NCBI GenBank assembly: GCA_014728115.1
Contig: WJME01000171.1
Location: 1-63,660, forward strand
Direction of reading: 5' to 3'
DNA: 63,660 bases
From: Candidatus Zhuqueibacterota bacterium
GTDB taxonomy: Bacteria; Zhuqueibacterota; Zhuqueibacteria; Residuimicrobiales; Oceaniaggregativiventaceae
The notes under the pieces are model-generated. The model saw only the letters and a list, made by a program, of their open reading frames with translations, did not search any database and had not been told where the DNA came from. Made by a program: the position numbers and the translations under genes. How positions within the stretch are numbered: position 1 is the first letter of the stretch; every line of letters begins with the position of its first letter. This document shows, in pieces, positions 36,487-45,125 of this stretch.

Positions 36487-37671
36487 CTATTCGATCCACA
36501 AGACCGGCTGCCGGATGGGAAAATTTCGCCACCCTTCTTCGGTCTTGGGATCAGCAGGCAATGTCTTCCATAATTCTATGTATTCAGGCTTGTTCAGATG
36601 GATACCGGCGAATAAAAGGCTGGGATGACGTAGAGGCCATTCATCCCAATACATCACATCCGGTTCATAGGGCCAGGATTGTTTATCACGAATATAGGGG
36701 TAAATAAATTCGATTCCTTTTGCTATGCCCTGGCCTTCATCTAGAGTAAACGACCAAAGATCGTGTTGATCATCCGAAAGAATGTGTACCACCATGGTCA
36801 TGGCATCGATATTGAACAGTGAATAGCCATAGGGTTTGGTGCGTTCCAGTTCCATCGGAAAGCTGCCATCTGTTGCCATTTGATTGGGAAGCAGTACGGT
36901 CTTGTATCTGTGACGGCAATAATTCATCAATGTCGTATCGCCCACAAGGCTGGCAAACTGGGCGGCTTGCATCACCCAGCATGACCCGTGATTGTTTTTC
37001 CGCTCACGTTCATCGATTCCATATTCATGTTGGGTCATGAAATCGAGAAACTGTACAAACCATACCTTGATGGCCTGGACCTGCTGACTGGTCAGCTGTC
37101 CGGATGCTTCTAATAGAGAGACACATTGGGCCGGCTCAACGAGATGGATCCCATCGATCAGGCCGACTCCCCTGCCCGGCACCCGGCCCTTGATGGCCTG
37201 GGCAAATTTCATGTGCGGATTCATTCGCGTTTTGGGATTGATAAACCAGGCATCGAGATGATCTATGGCTCTGGAGGCGTATTTGCTTTCACCGGTAATC
37301 TCAAAGGCTGCAGCAAGTGCTGCGACATGGATACTCATCTGTCGCATGGCCCGGCGATGAGCCGTAAAGTTATCGGGATTGGTCAGGCCATCGCGCCGGA
37401 TATAAGGACCATCCAGATGCTCCGGATCGGGCCACCAATAATCTCCTTCAGAATAGAAATCATGAGTTCCGCCCTCACTGCGTTGACAAACCGAATCCGT
37501 GACAGTCACGATCGGTGCAGACAAGGCCTGTTTTGCCTGTTCGAGAATACGATCGCGATCATGATCGGCAACCTCTTGCCAGATGGACGAGTGGGGATTG
37601 TGGCTCTGGCATGCCAGGAGCAAACTGGACAAAAAGATAAATATGGCCAAAGGATATTGAAAATCTCTCAT
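36487..37671 (-). CDS. Alginate_lyase-family (PL5/PL38-like) lipoprotein
   Basis: From the ATG at 37671 (GAGGAGA upstream) the protein has 394 residues with a lipobox LLLAC (Cys21). The (alpha/alpha)-barrel lyase pattern is visible: DYWWPDP, GPYIRRDG at about 88-95, and KNNHGSCW with the Asn-Asn-His motif (226-228) that in AlgL-type lyases supplies the catalytic region. The family cleaves polyuronates such as alginate or glucuronan by beta-elimination. As a lipoprotein it probably works in the periplasm or on the surface on oligomers brought in by the SusC-like receptor. It heads the left-hand operon and is divergent from the membrane-bound regulator. Confidence 0.88.
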   Translation of the reverse strand: MRDFQYPLAIFIFLSSLLLACQSHNPHSSIWQEVADHDRDRILEQAKQALSAPIVTVTDSVCQRSEGGTHDFYSEGDYWWPDPEHLDGPYIRRDGLTNPDNFTAHRRAMRQMSIHVAALAAAFEITGESKYASRAIDHLDAWFINPKTRMNPHMKFAQAIKGRVPGRGVGLIDGIHLVEPAQCVSLLEASGQLTSQQVQAIKVWFVQFLDFMTQHEYGIDERERKNNHGSCWVMQAAQFASLVGDTTLMNYCRHRYKTVLLPNQMATDGSFPMELERTKPYGYSLFNIDAMTMVVHILSDDQHDLWSFTLDEGQGIAKGIEFIYPYIRDKQSWPYEPDVMYWDEWPLRHPSLLFAGIHLNKPEYIELWKTLPADPKTEEGWRNFPIRQPVLWIE

Positions 37672-37740
37672 TCTCTCCTCGATTTTATGATTTCCTTGTC
37701 TCTGTATATTAAAGAATAGGGAACCCATCCGAGTTTCTCA

Positions 37741-37780
37741 ACGTAATAACGGTTAATAACCGGTTATAAACCCATAACGG
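37741..37780. promoter_or_regulatory. Phased ATAAC repeats, putative operator of the divergent regulator
   Basis: In the intergenic gap between the divergent lyase and regulator genes, ATAAC occurs at 37746, 37756 and 37774, with the variant ATAAAC at 37766. Three copies are followed by CGG or CCGG. The spacing is about one helical turn, which suggests cooperative binding of a winged-helix regulator on one face of the DNA. No other copy was noticed in the window. Confidence 0.45.
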
Positions 37781-37837
37781 GCTTGCAAAAAAAGAGTTAT
37801 ATCCCTACTTTAATGGCATCATCAATGAGCTGAAAAT

Positions 37838-39025
37838 ATGCCTGAAAACACTCAAAAAATCCTAAAGGAACTGGAAAAGATCTTGTCCAGTTCCGAATTT
37901 TCTGAATCGGGATCTTTTCAAACGTTACTTGAATATCTCGTTCAGGCCAGCCTGCGCGGTGAAAGTCCGAAAGAAGTGACGATCGCCCATCAGGTGTTTC
38001 ACAAAAACCTGGAACAGAATGAAAACCGCGATACCACGGTTCGGGTTTATATTCACAATTTGCGCAAAAAACTGGACAGCTATTATCTGAATGAAGGCAA
38101 ATCCGATCCGATCCGGTTTTCCATACCCAAGGGCCATTACCAGGTTCGTTTTGAACCCATCGATCACAAAAAGGCCGTAACCCTCACACCGGTTCTCTAT
38201 GCTGCTCTTGTTTTGCCTGTCCTGGGTTTACTGCTGTTTTTTGTTCATTCCATGAACACCCAAAAACCTCACCCATTTTGGTCTCCGTTTATTGATTCCG
38301 GATTGCCAGTGCTCATCGTATTTGGCGATTATTATCTCTTTCAGGATACCTCGCCCGATGTGGGTGTCAATTATGTTCGCAACTTTCAGATCAACTCACC
38401 CAGGGATTTGCAGACATTCATGCAGGATATGGCCTCGAACACCGAACATCTCGAATCCACAGATCACACCTTTTTAGGCAAATTTGCAGTCTGGTCATTG
38501 TTCAACCTGGTCAACTATTTACAGCCTTTTGACAAGAATATCGAACTGAGTCTTGCGTCCTCTTTGCGGTGGCAAGATCTGAACAATTACAATATCATTT
38601 TCATCGGCTCATTCAAGACCTACAGGATTTTGACTCCGATCCTGAATCAACTGAACACCTCTTATCAGATTCATCCCAACACTCTTTTTTACAACGACAC
38701 CGAATCAGATACCACCTTTGCCTATCCCTCACCAAAGAATCCCGAGACCGGATATGTCAAAGACTATACTCTGGTCACACGCGTGCCGGGACCGAATCGT
38801 AATACGATACTGCTATTTTCATCGACCCATGACATCGGTCATATCGCCACTGTCCGTGCTTTTACCAACACTGATTTTTTAAACGACATCGGCTCGAATA
38901 TCATCATGGACACGCCCTATTTCGAGTCCCTGTTTCTCGTAAGCGGTTTTGAAAGAACAGCTTTTTTTCCCAAATTGTTGCACTATAACACCCTGGACGG
39001 CCAGAATTTTGACTTTGAGCCCTAG
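37838..39025 (+). CDS. Membrane-anchored winged-helix regulator of the polyuronate locus
   Basis: The 395-residue protein begins with a winged-helix-like domain (about 1-107) of the type FQTLLEYLV...KEVTIAHQVF...TTVRVYIHNLRKKLDSYY...FSIPKGHYQVRFEP. This closely follows the N-terminal domain seen in many Acidobacteria-type regulators. A single membrane helix (about 116-137) separates it from a periplasmic domain (about 140-395) of no recognised family. This is a ToxR/CadC-like one-component layout: the outside domain would sense a ligand, perhaps an oligouronate, and the cytoplasmic domain would bind DNA. It is the only plus-strand gene in the locus, divergent from the lyase and convergent with the PL15-like gene. 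Confidence 0.75.
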   Translation: MPENTQKILKELEKILSSSEFSESGSFQTLLEYLVQASLRGESPKEVTIAHQVFHKNLEQNENRDTTVRVYIHNLRKKLDSYYLNEGKSDPIRFSIPKGHYQVRFEPIDHKKAVTLTPVLYAALVLPVLGLLLFFVHSMNTQKPHPFWSPFIDSGLPVLIVFGDYYLFQDTSPDVGVNYVRNFQINSPRDLQTFMQDMASNTEHLESTDHTFLGKFAVWSLFNLVNYLQPFDKNIELSLASSLRWQDLNNYNIIFIGSFKTYRILTPILNQLNTSYQIHPNTLFYNDTESDTTFAYPSPKNPETGYVKDYTLVTRVPGPNRNTILLFSSTHDIGHIATVRAFTNTDFLNDIGSNIIMDTPYFESLFLVSGFERTAFFPKLLHYNTLDGQNFDFEP

Positions 39026-39042
39026 TCGGCGATGGAAAGGTC

Positions 39043-41481
39043 TCATTCACGAATGATTTTGCCGTTCAAAAGCGATTCAGTGTGGCCCTGGCTATCCCTC
39101 CACCTGGCCCGCAACGGAAACCCTTGGCACCCCTCCGGTTCGATCCGGGCCTGCAAGGTGACTGAGCCCTTTTTCGAATAATCTATATGAATCCAGTCGT
39201 CTTTTTGCTCAATAACGGGTGTGGACAGGGATTCATCCTTTTGGCCTGCCACGAGCACACTGACAAAACGCACGTGTTTTTGTGGTTTTGTTGTAGACCC
39301 GGTAAAATGGTATTGGGGTTGAATGGCCTTCATAAAAGTTTTTTGGAATTCGCTTCCCATCTGCTCGATCAGCGCCTGATCGACGCCGGTGAGATAAGGG
39401 GTATCAAAGGAATCGCTCTGTGCAAACCGTAAAGGCACGGCCAAAGAAGAAAAGAGACTTATTTTCAGCTGTGCTCCGTCACGGCTGGAGACAATAGATT
39501 GCTCAGATGCATCGATTTGCATAGGCTCCCAGCTGTGCAACAGCCATTGAAACGGAACAGGCTCTGGGGCGACCACATCATCCAAAATGACAAACAGATT
39601 GGGACGAACAAAAACCACGTGGCGCAGCCATTTTTCCAGCCTGCCTTTATAAGCTGCTGTGGCATCACCGCACAGATATGAAAGGTGTTCTCCGTGTTCA
39701 AAATCGACAATAGTGCCTGTGGCGGTAAAATCACGGATCACTTGTCCCTTGCCATCCACCAGAATCGCATTATTGGCTTTGGTCGCCCGGGTCCACTCTG
39801 CGTGATGCGGCATGCCATAGACCGGCCCGTAAAAGCCAGAGGGTATGGCCAGCGCCTTGCCTCCCAAAGAGATAAAAAAGGCATTTTGATCGGCATGTGA
39901 ATGGCTGATGGATCCGTAGGGACTGCTTTTGAATAAAAAGAACACATCATTCTCGAGATCAGCCAGGTCGCTATGCAGCGCGGCAAGGCCAATACTCTGA
40001 AAATTTCTAGCCTGAACCCGTCCGGTGGGCGGTTCGCCTGTCACGGTCTTTTCCAATATGAGCGGAATAATGGGATTCGAGAGCTCCACAGTCTCGACGG
40101 GCACCTGATCGGCCCACCACTGACAAGCCGGATCCTTGAATCGCTGGGCATAATGGGACATGAGCGGTTTCAGGATCATTGCCCGCGAAGGATTCAGCAC
40201 CGGCCCCCGTTCGGCACCGTCTCCAAAAGGCCACATTTCAGCATTCGGGGGCGCACAATAGAGAAAATAGTCCTTTAATTTGGCAAAAAACGGTTTTTGC
40301 CACAAATCCAGTCCCATGGTCGCGACACAGCTCTCGATCCAGATCGTCGCCCGGCTGTTATAAGCCGCTGCATAACCGATGCCCTCGGCCCAGCCCCCCT
40401 GTTCACCTGCCCAATGGGGAAACACGGTATAATAGGCTGTCAGAGAATACTCGAGCCATTCCTGAACCTCCTGATCCGGGATCTCACCTTTGAGCACCAT
40501 GGCTTGTTCACACAAATATCCGATCAATCTTGCATCGTGACTGGAACCGGGTTGTTGCAGATAAGGCCTGTTTACTTTTAATCGCTTCCAGGTATCGAGC
40601 GATCGTGCGATCACATTTTCGCGCACCACCTTGCGTTCTTTTTCAGACAGGGCAGTATAAAGCCAGTCATAAGCCCGGTGCATACAGCGGGCCAATGAGA
40701 GTCCGGGCTCATCAAAGCCGATATGATTTGAAGAGGTAATACCATCGGGGTCCCAGGTGGCCAGATGCAGCAACAGACGTTTGCCTGCGGTGGCATATTT
40801 TTCCTCACCGGTCATCAACCATGCCAGGGCCAGCGACTGCAATCCCTGATCGACAAACGGACGAAGATAGTGATAATATTTTCGGTATTGCACCCGGCGT
40901 GCATTATACTCCTCTATAGGGCCATAGGGAGGCGGTTCCGGTAATCCCAAATGCAAACTCTTGTCTGCCAGTTTTTTAACCTGTTGCCATCCCTCTTGCC
41001 GGGTGGTCCCCAGGGTCTGACGGATTTTATCCAAATGATCGAGATCGAAAATCAATCTCGGATGATGCGAGGCAATTTTATCAAACAAAGCCGAAATGTC
41101 GGGAAAGGGAAAGGCTTTTGCATCGTCAGCAAGCGTAAATCGATACCCGGGATGCGTTGCCAGCAGGTTACCGTCCCTGCCATAAGCCCGAATGGAATAA
41201 GAAAAAGTACCGGGCTCATAAAGGTGGTCAGGGACATAAACATTAAAGGGAATATCCTCGACCTGCTCGACCGCTTGTCCATTGCGCGCCACCGTGAGGG
41301 TATAGGTCTCGGCGTCGTCCACCGGTAGCCAGATAAAGGCAGGTGGATTGGTCGCGACCTGTTGCCCATCACGTGGCTGGGGAAAGGGAGCTTTTTCACC
41401 GTCCCGAAGCAGAGGAAAATCATCCGCACTCCACACCATGGACATGAAAACAAAAATAAATAACAGGCTGTAACATTTCAT
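39043..41481 (-). CDS. PL15-like exo-oligoalginate lyase (DUF4962 + heparinase II/III)
   Basis: The 812-residue protein has a signal peptide (to about WSAD), an N-terminal DUF4962-like beta domain, an (alpha/alpha) barrel (about 140-450) and a heparinase II/III beta-sheet domain. Candidate catalytic residues are His315 (GSSHDARL), Tyr370 or Tyr374 (WAEGIGYAAAYN) and His527/His529 (ISHSHADQN). They fall close to His311, Tyr365 and His531 of Agrobacterium Atu3025 (PL15, from memory), and the lengths are similar. It should release unsaturated monomer from oligomers, probably in the periplasm, feeding the TRAP transporter encoded immediately upstream (1-bp gap to dctM). Confidence 0.85.
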   Translation of the reverse strand: MKCYSLLFIFVFMSMVWSADDFPLLRDGEKAPFPQPRDGQQVATNPPAFIWLPVDDAETYTLTVARNGQAVEQVEDIPFNVYVPDHLYEPGTFSYSIRAYGRDGNLLATHPGYRFTLADDAKAFPFPDISALFDKIASHHPRLIFDLDHLDKIRQTLGTTRQEGWQQVKKLADKSLHLGLPEPPPYGPIEEYNARRVQYRKYYHYLRPFVDQGLQSLALAWLMTGEEKYATAGKRLLLHLATWDPDGITSSNHIGFDEPGLSLARCMHRAYDWLYTALSEKERKVVRENVIARSLDTWKRLKVNRPYLQQPGSSHDARLIGYLCEQAMVLKGEIPDQEVQEWLEYSLTAYYTVFPHWAGEQGGWAEGIGYAAAYNSRATIWIESCVATMGLDLWQKPFFAKLKDYFLYCAPPNAEMWPFGDGAERGPVLNPSRAMILKPLMSHYAQRFKDPACQWWADQVPVETVELSNPIIPLILEKTVTGEPPTGRVQARNFQSIGLAALHSDLADLENDVFFLFKSSPYGSISHSHADQNAFFISLGGKALAIPSGFYGPVYGMPHHAEWTRATKANNAILVDGKGQVIRDFTATGTIVDFEHGEHLSYLCGDATAAYKGRLEKWLRHVVFVRPNLFVILDDVVAPEPVPFQWLLHSWEPMQIDASEQSIVSSRDGAQLKISLFSSLAVPLRFAQSDSFDTPYLTGVDQALIEQMGSEFQKTFMKAIQPQYHFTGSTTKPQKHVRFVSVLVAGQKDESLSTPVIEQKDDWIHIDYSKKGSVTLQARIEPEGCQGFPLRARWRDSQGHTESLLNGKIIRE

Positions 41482-41482
41482 A

Positions 41483-42778
41483 TTAAAATCCCAACAAATT
41501 TGGTAACCACATGGTCAAAGCAGGAATAAATGTCACCAGCATCAGAGAAACGATCATGGCGATAAAAAAGGGCAATAACCATGGGATAATGTCCGTAATT
41601 TTCGTTTTAGCGACGGCACAGCCGACAAACAGCACAGCACCGACAGGAGGGGTACAAATGCCGATACAAAGATTGAGAATGATCATGATACCGAAATGCA
41701 GCGGATCGATCCCCAATGTCATGACCACCGGCAAAAAGATAGGAGTAAAAATCAGAACAGCCGGTGTGGCATCCATAAATGTGCCGACAGCAAGCAGAAT
41801 GAGATTGATGATCAACAGGATAATGATCTTGCTGTCAGTCAAAGCGATCAACGTCGCACTGATGGTTTGAGGAATATTCTCGAATGCCATCACCCAGGAC
41901 AAGGCCATGGAGGTTCCGATCAGGAGCATGACCACAGCATTGGTGATGACGGTTTGTCGCAGGATATCGGGCAATTCTTTGAGTTTAACCTCGCGATAGA
42001 CCACCACAGCGAGAAAAAAAGAATACAGGACGGCAATGGCAGCTGCTTCGGTGGCGGTAAAAAATCCGGCGATAATACCACCGATCACGATCACGATCAA
42101 AGACAGGCTGAGAAAAGAGTCCACAAAGCGTCTCAGCATTTCCATAAAACCGACTTTGGTTCCCCCGCGGTAATTGTGAACCATGGCAATCGCGGCAGCC
42201 ACCAGCATCAGCGAAAAACCCGTCAGAATGCCGGGGATGTATCCGGCGATAAACAGCGCTGCAACAGACACCGAACCGCTGGCGAGCGAGTAAACAATAA
42301 GGATGTTGCTCGGTGGGATCAAAAGTCCGGTTGTGGATGCTGTCGCATTGACTGCAGCGCTAAAATTCTTGTTATAGCCGGCCTTGTTCATTTCCGGAAT
42401 CATAAAACTGCCGATAGCAGAGGTCGCAGCCACAGCAGATCCAGAGATAGCGCCAAATAACATGCAGGCGAAAATATTGACAAAAGCCAGACCCCCGGGT
42501 AAAACACCGACAATGGCTTTGGCCATATCGATCAGCCGGCGCGCAATACCGCCGCGTCCCATCAGTTGACCCGATAGAATAAAAAATGGGATGGCAAGCA
42601 AGGCAAAGCTGTCCAGACCCGTTGCAATCTTTTGAGAAACCTGGGTTATGGCCGGATCCGCAGGCATATTATATAAAAGGGTGAGCACCGTGGCCATTCC
42701 GATGCACACTGAAATAGGGACGTTGGCAAACAACAGGAACACAAAGACAATAATGAGAATCAGTATCGAAGTGGTCAT
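41483..42778 (-). CDS. dctM: TRAP transporter large permease (DctM)
   Basis: The 431-residue membrane protein has the DctM pattern: a hydrophobic start, ALLAIPFFILSGQLMGRGG, LFGAISGSAVAATSAIGSFMIPEM, and a late FTPIFLPVVMTLGIDPLHFGIMIILNLCIG. It forms the ion-coupled channel of a tripartite transporter with DctQ and DctP. Its ATG overlaps the dctQ stop (ATGA), showing translational coupling. In this setting the cargo is probably an unsaturated uronate or its open-chain form, inferred from the adjacent lyase, reductase and GntR genes. Confidence 0.95.
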   Translation of the reverse strand: MTTSILILIIVFVFLLFANVPISVCIGMATVLTLLYNMPADPAITQVSQKIATGLDSFALLAIPFFILSGQLMGRGGIARRLIDMAKAIVGVLPGGLAFVNIFACMLFGAISGSAVAATSAIGSFMIPEMNKAGYNKNFSAAVNATASTTGLLIPPSNILIVYSLASGSVSVAALFIAGYIPGILTGFSLMLVAAAIAMVHNYRGGTKVGFMEMLRRFVDSFLSLSLIVIVIGGIIAGFFTATEAAAIAVLYSFFLAVVVYREVKLKELPDILRQTVITNAVVMLLIGTSMALSWVMAFENIPQTISATLIALTDSKIIILLIINLILLAVGTFMDATPAVLIFTPIFLPVVMTLGIDPLHFGIMIILNLCIGICTPPVGAVLFVGCAVAKTKITDIIPWLLPFFIAMIVSLMLVTFIPALTMWLPNLLGF

Positions 42779-43296
42779 ATCTCTATTCCTGTTCTGTGAT
42801 TTAAAGGTGCTTGGCGGTGATTTCGCAACCCCTGATACGCATTATGCATAAAATAGAGCGAGTAGAAAATAAAGAGCACGCCGGTCAGGGGCAAGACGGT
42901 ATAGACATATCCCATTTTGATGCGCAGTGCCGCGGAAACCTGATTCAGATAGAGGGTGATATTGACCAACCGGATGCCCCCATAGATCAGGACAATCGCA
43001 GCAAAACAGATCACCACGGAATAAATGACAAATTCCCAAACAAAGCGCTTGGCCGGGTCGAGCCTGAGCGTCAAAATATCGATGCCGAGATGAGCTTTTT
43101 GTCGCAAGGCATAGGCGCTTCCCAGCAGACCGATCCAGATAAGCAGAAAAGTGGCCAGCTCTTCGGTGAACGAGCTGGGATCACGCAAGATAAACCGGGT
43201 AAAGACCTGCCAGGACACATCGAATACCATAATCACCATGAGAACGATCAGGGTCCAGGACAAGGCAGCATCGATAATGTGTACGGCTCGTTTCAT
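42775..43296 (-). CDS. dctQ: TRAP transporter small permease (DctQ)
   Basis: The 173-residue protein has four predicted membrane helices and the DctQ signature around RDPSSFTEELATFLLIWIGLLGSAYALRQKAHLGID. It bridges the substrate-binding protein and the large permease. It lies 12 bp after dctP and overlaps dctM by 4 bp. Confidence 0.93.
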   Translation of the reverse strand: MKRAVHIIDAALSWTLIVLMVIMVFDVSWQVFTRFILRDPSSFTEELATFLLIWIGLLGSAYALRQKAHLGIDILTLRLDPAKRFVWEFVIYSVVICFAAIVLIYGGIRLVNITLYLNQVSAALRIKMGYVYTVLPLTGVLFIFYSLYFMHNAYQGLRNHRQAPLNHRTGIEI

Positions 43297-43308
43297 GAGG
43301 CACCTGGT

Positions 43309-44328
43309 TTAAGGATGATAAGCTATACTGTCTAAAGTACCAACAGCACGGATTTTTTCGACGACATCATGCAGGGGGTCGTCCCTTTCGCGCAGCAACT
43401 CATAGAGCGGTTGAACCTGAGCTCTGAATGGTTCTTTATCGGGATAGATCACCTGCAATCCCTGGGCTGTCATATCTTCCAAAGCCAGTTTTACAGCTTG
43501 TGCCCACAGACTCTGCTGATAATCGACAGAAGCATCCGTGGCTTGCTGCAGCCATTGTTTTTGTTGCCCGGTAAGCCGGTTCCAGCTGTGGGTGCTGATC
43601 AGCAAAATGTCTGAAGGGGAAGAGTGTTGATCCAGGCAATAATATTTGCAGGCTTCAAAGTGCCGGGATTGATAGAACGTGGGCACATTGTTTTCGGCAC
43701 CATCGACGACCCCCTGTTGCAGAGCGGTATAGAGTTCTCCGAAAGCAATAGGTGTCGCGGATGCCCCCAGGGCATTGATAGTTTGAATCGACCAATAGCT
43801 GCGCATCACCCGAATTTTCAATCCTTGCAGATCTTGTGGGTGCTTTACAGGGGTATCTCTCAGATAAAAACTGCGGCTACCTGTTTCATAAAAGCAGAGC
43901 CCCCGTAGCCAGACCCGCTCGCCTGAAAGCAACAGATCCCTGCCAATGGGGCCTTTTAAAACCTGCCATCGATGGTCCTCGTCCCGGAATAGATAAGGTA
44001 AACTAAAGACCGCAAAATCAGGTACAAAATTTTCCAGCACTGCGGAATTGACCTTGGTCATATCCAGAGAACCGATTTGCAGGGATTCCACATATTCACG
44101 TTCGCTACCCAGTTGTCCGCCCGGATAGATATCCATACGCAACTTTCCGGCAGACAGCGAATCGAGGCGTTCAGCCAGAAACGCCATGCCCCGGTGCACA
44201 GGATGAGAGGTGTCCAGCACATGAGCGAGCTTGAGCACCTCGATCTCGCGATGTTGCCGGCAGGAAACCGAGCAACAGAGCGACAGGATGATCATGCAAA
44301 GATTGATTTTCAAAATGGGTCGATTCAT
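43309..44328 (-). CDS. dctP: TRAP transporter substrate-binding protein (DctP)
   Basis: I place the start at 44328, giving 339 residues with a lipobox-like SVSC signal (about Cys23); a much longer open frame would run back through the SDR gene and is not credible. DctP features include AHVLDTSHPVHRGM, GGQLGSEREYVESLQIG, the LKIRVMRS segment with the Arg that salt-bridges substrate carboxylates, and ALQQGVVDGAENN. The carboxylate-binding Arg fits a uronate ligand. The start lies 16 bp after the SDR gene. The protein is probably lipid-anchored in the periplasm. Confidence 0.92.
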   Translation of the reverse strand: MNRPILKINLCMIILSLCCSVSCRQHREIEVLKLAHVLDTSHPVHRGMAFLAERLDSLSAGKLRMDIYPGGQLGSEREYVESLQIGSLDMTKVNSAVLENFVPDFAVFSLPYLFRDEDHRWQVLKGPIGRDLLLSGERVWLRGLCFYETGSRSFYLRDTPVKHPQDLQGLKIRVMRSYWSIQTINALGASATPIAFGELYTALQQGVVDGAENNVPTFYQSRHFEACKYYCLDQHSSPSDILLISTHSWNRLTGQQKQWLQQATDASVDYQQSLWAQAVKLALEDMTAQGLQVIYPDKEPFRAQVQPLYELLRERDDPLHDVVEKIRAVGTLDSIAYHP

Positions 44329-44344
44329 AAGCACCTGTGTCTGA

Positions 44345-45109
44345 TCAATACATATACAAGCCGCCATTGACTTCAATCGTTTGACCTGTGATATAATCTG
44401 CAAGTCCGGATGCCAGGAACAATACAGCATGAGCGACATCCATCGGCACCCCTTTGCGTCGCAGCGGAATCCGCGATGAGATCGTGTCGTGCACCTCGCG
44501 GGCCGTGTGGGTATCGTGAAACTCGGTTTGCACAATAAAGCCGGGTGAGACGCTGTTGACATGGATGTGATCCGGTCCCAACTCTTTGGCCAGGGATTTT
44601 GTAAAGGTCAGAATAGCCCCTTTGGTAGCGGAATAGGCAGCCGAACCCGGGCCACCGCCGTCGTGCGCAGCCTGGGAGGAGAGATTGATAATTTTTCCAG
44701 ACTGTTGTTTTTTCATTTGCTCGATCACCAGGTGGGACATGAGAAAAGCGGTTTTCAGATTGATATCCATGACCTTTTCATAATGACCCGAATCGAATTC
44801 CGACACGGGTACGCGTTTGACCAGTCCGCCTGCATTATTGACCAGTATATCGATGCTGCCTCCCAGTTCCAGAGCAGCGTCCGCCAGTTTTTGCGCCTGT
44901 TTGCTGTCGGTCACATCTGCGGCCACAGCCTTGACTTTTCCCCCTGCGTTTGCGATGCCTTGCGCGACCTCATCCAGCTCTGCTGATTCCTGATGACTGT
45001 TGATCACAACAGCAGCACCCGCTTTGGCCAGCTGTTCGGCACACACTCTGCCAATACCCTGACGGCTGCCTGTGACAATGGCTGTTTTTCCATCCAGTCG
45101 TATCTCCAT
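44345..45109 (-). CDS. SDR-family oxidoreductase, probable uronate/DEH reductase
   Basis: The 254-residue classical short-chain dehydrogenase has TGSRQGIG for the cofactor, NNAG, and Ser with YSATK for catalysis. It ends in ADYITGQTIEVNGG. Members next to alginate lyases reduce DEH to KDG, while KduD-type members act on related keto-uronates; either fits here and FabG is less likely given context. The gene lies between the CBM9 protein and dctP with gaps of 16 bp, so it is part of the right-hand operon. No KDG kinase or aldolase is encoded in the window. Confidence 0.88.
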   Translation of the reverse strand: MEIRLDGKTAIVTGSRQGIGRVCAEQLAKAGAAVVINSHQESAELDEVAQGIANAGGKVKAVAADVTDSKQAQKLADAALELGGSIDILVNNAGGLVKRVPVSEFDSGHYEKVMDINLKTAFLMSHLVIEQMKKQQSGKIINLSSQAAHDGGGPGSAAYSATKGAILTFTKSLAKELGPDHIHVNSVSPGFIVQTEFHDTHTAREVHDTISSRIPLRRKGVPMDVAHAVLFLASGLADYITGQTIEVNGGLYMY

Positions 45110-45125
45110 AATAACATGACCTTTC

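Noticed and set aside
44329..44562. A 78-residue N-terminal extension of DctP.
   Set aside because: It lies over the SDR gene on the same strand in another frame, lacks homology, and would bury the clear signal peptide at the chosen start.
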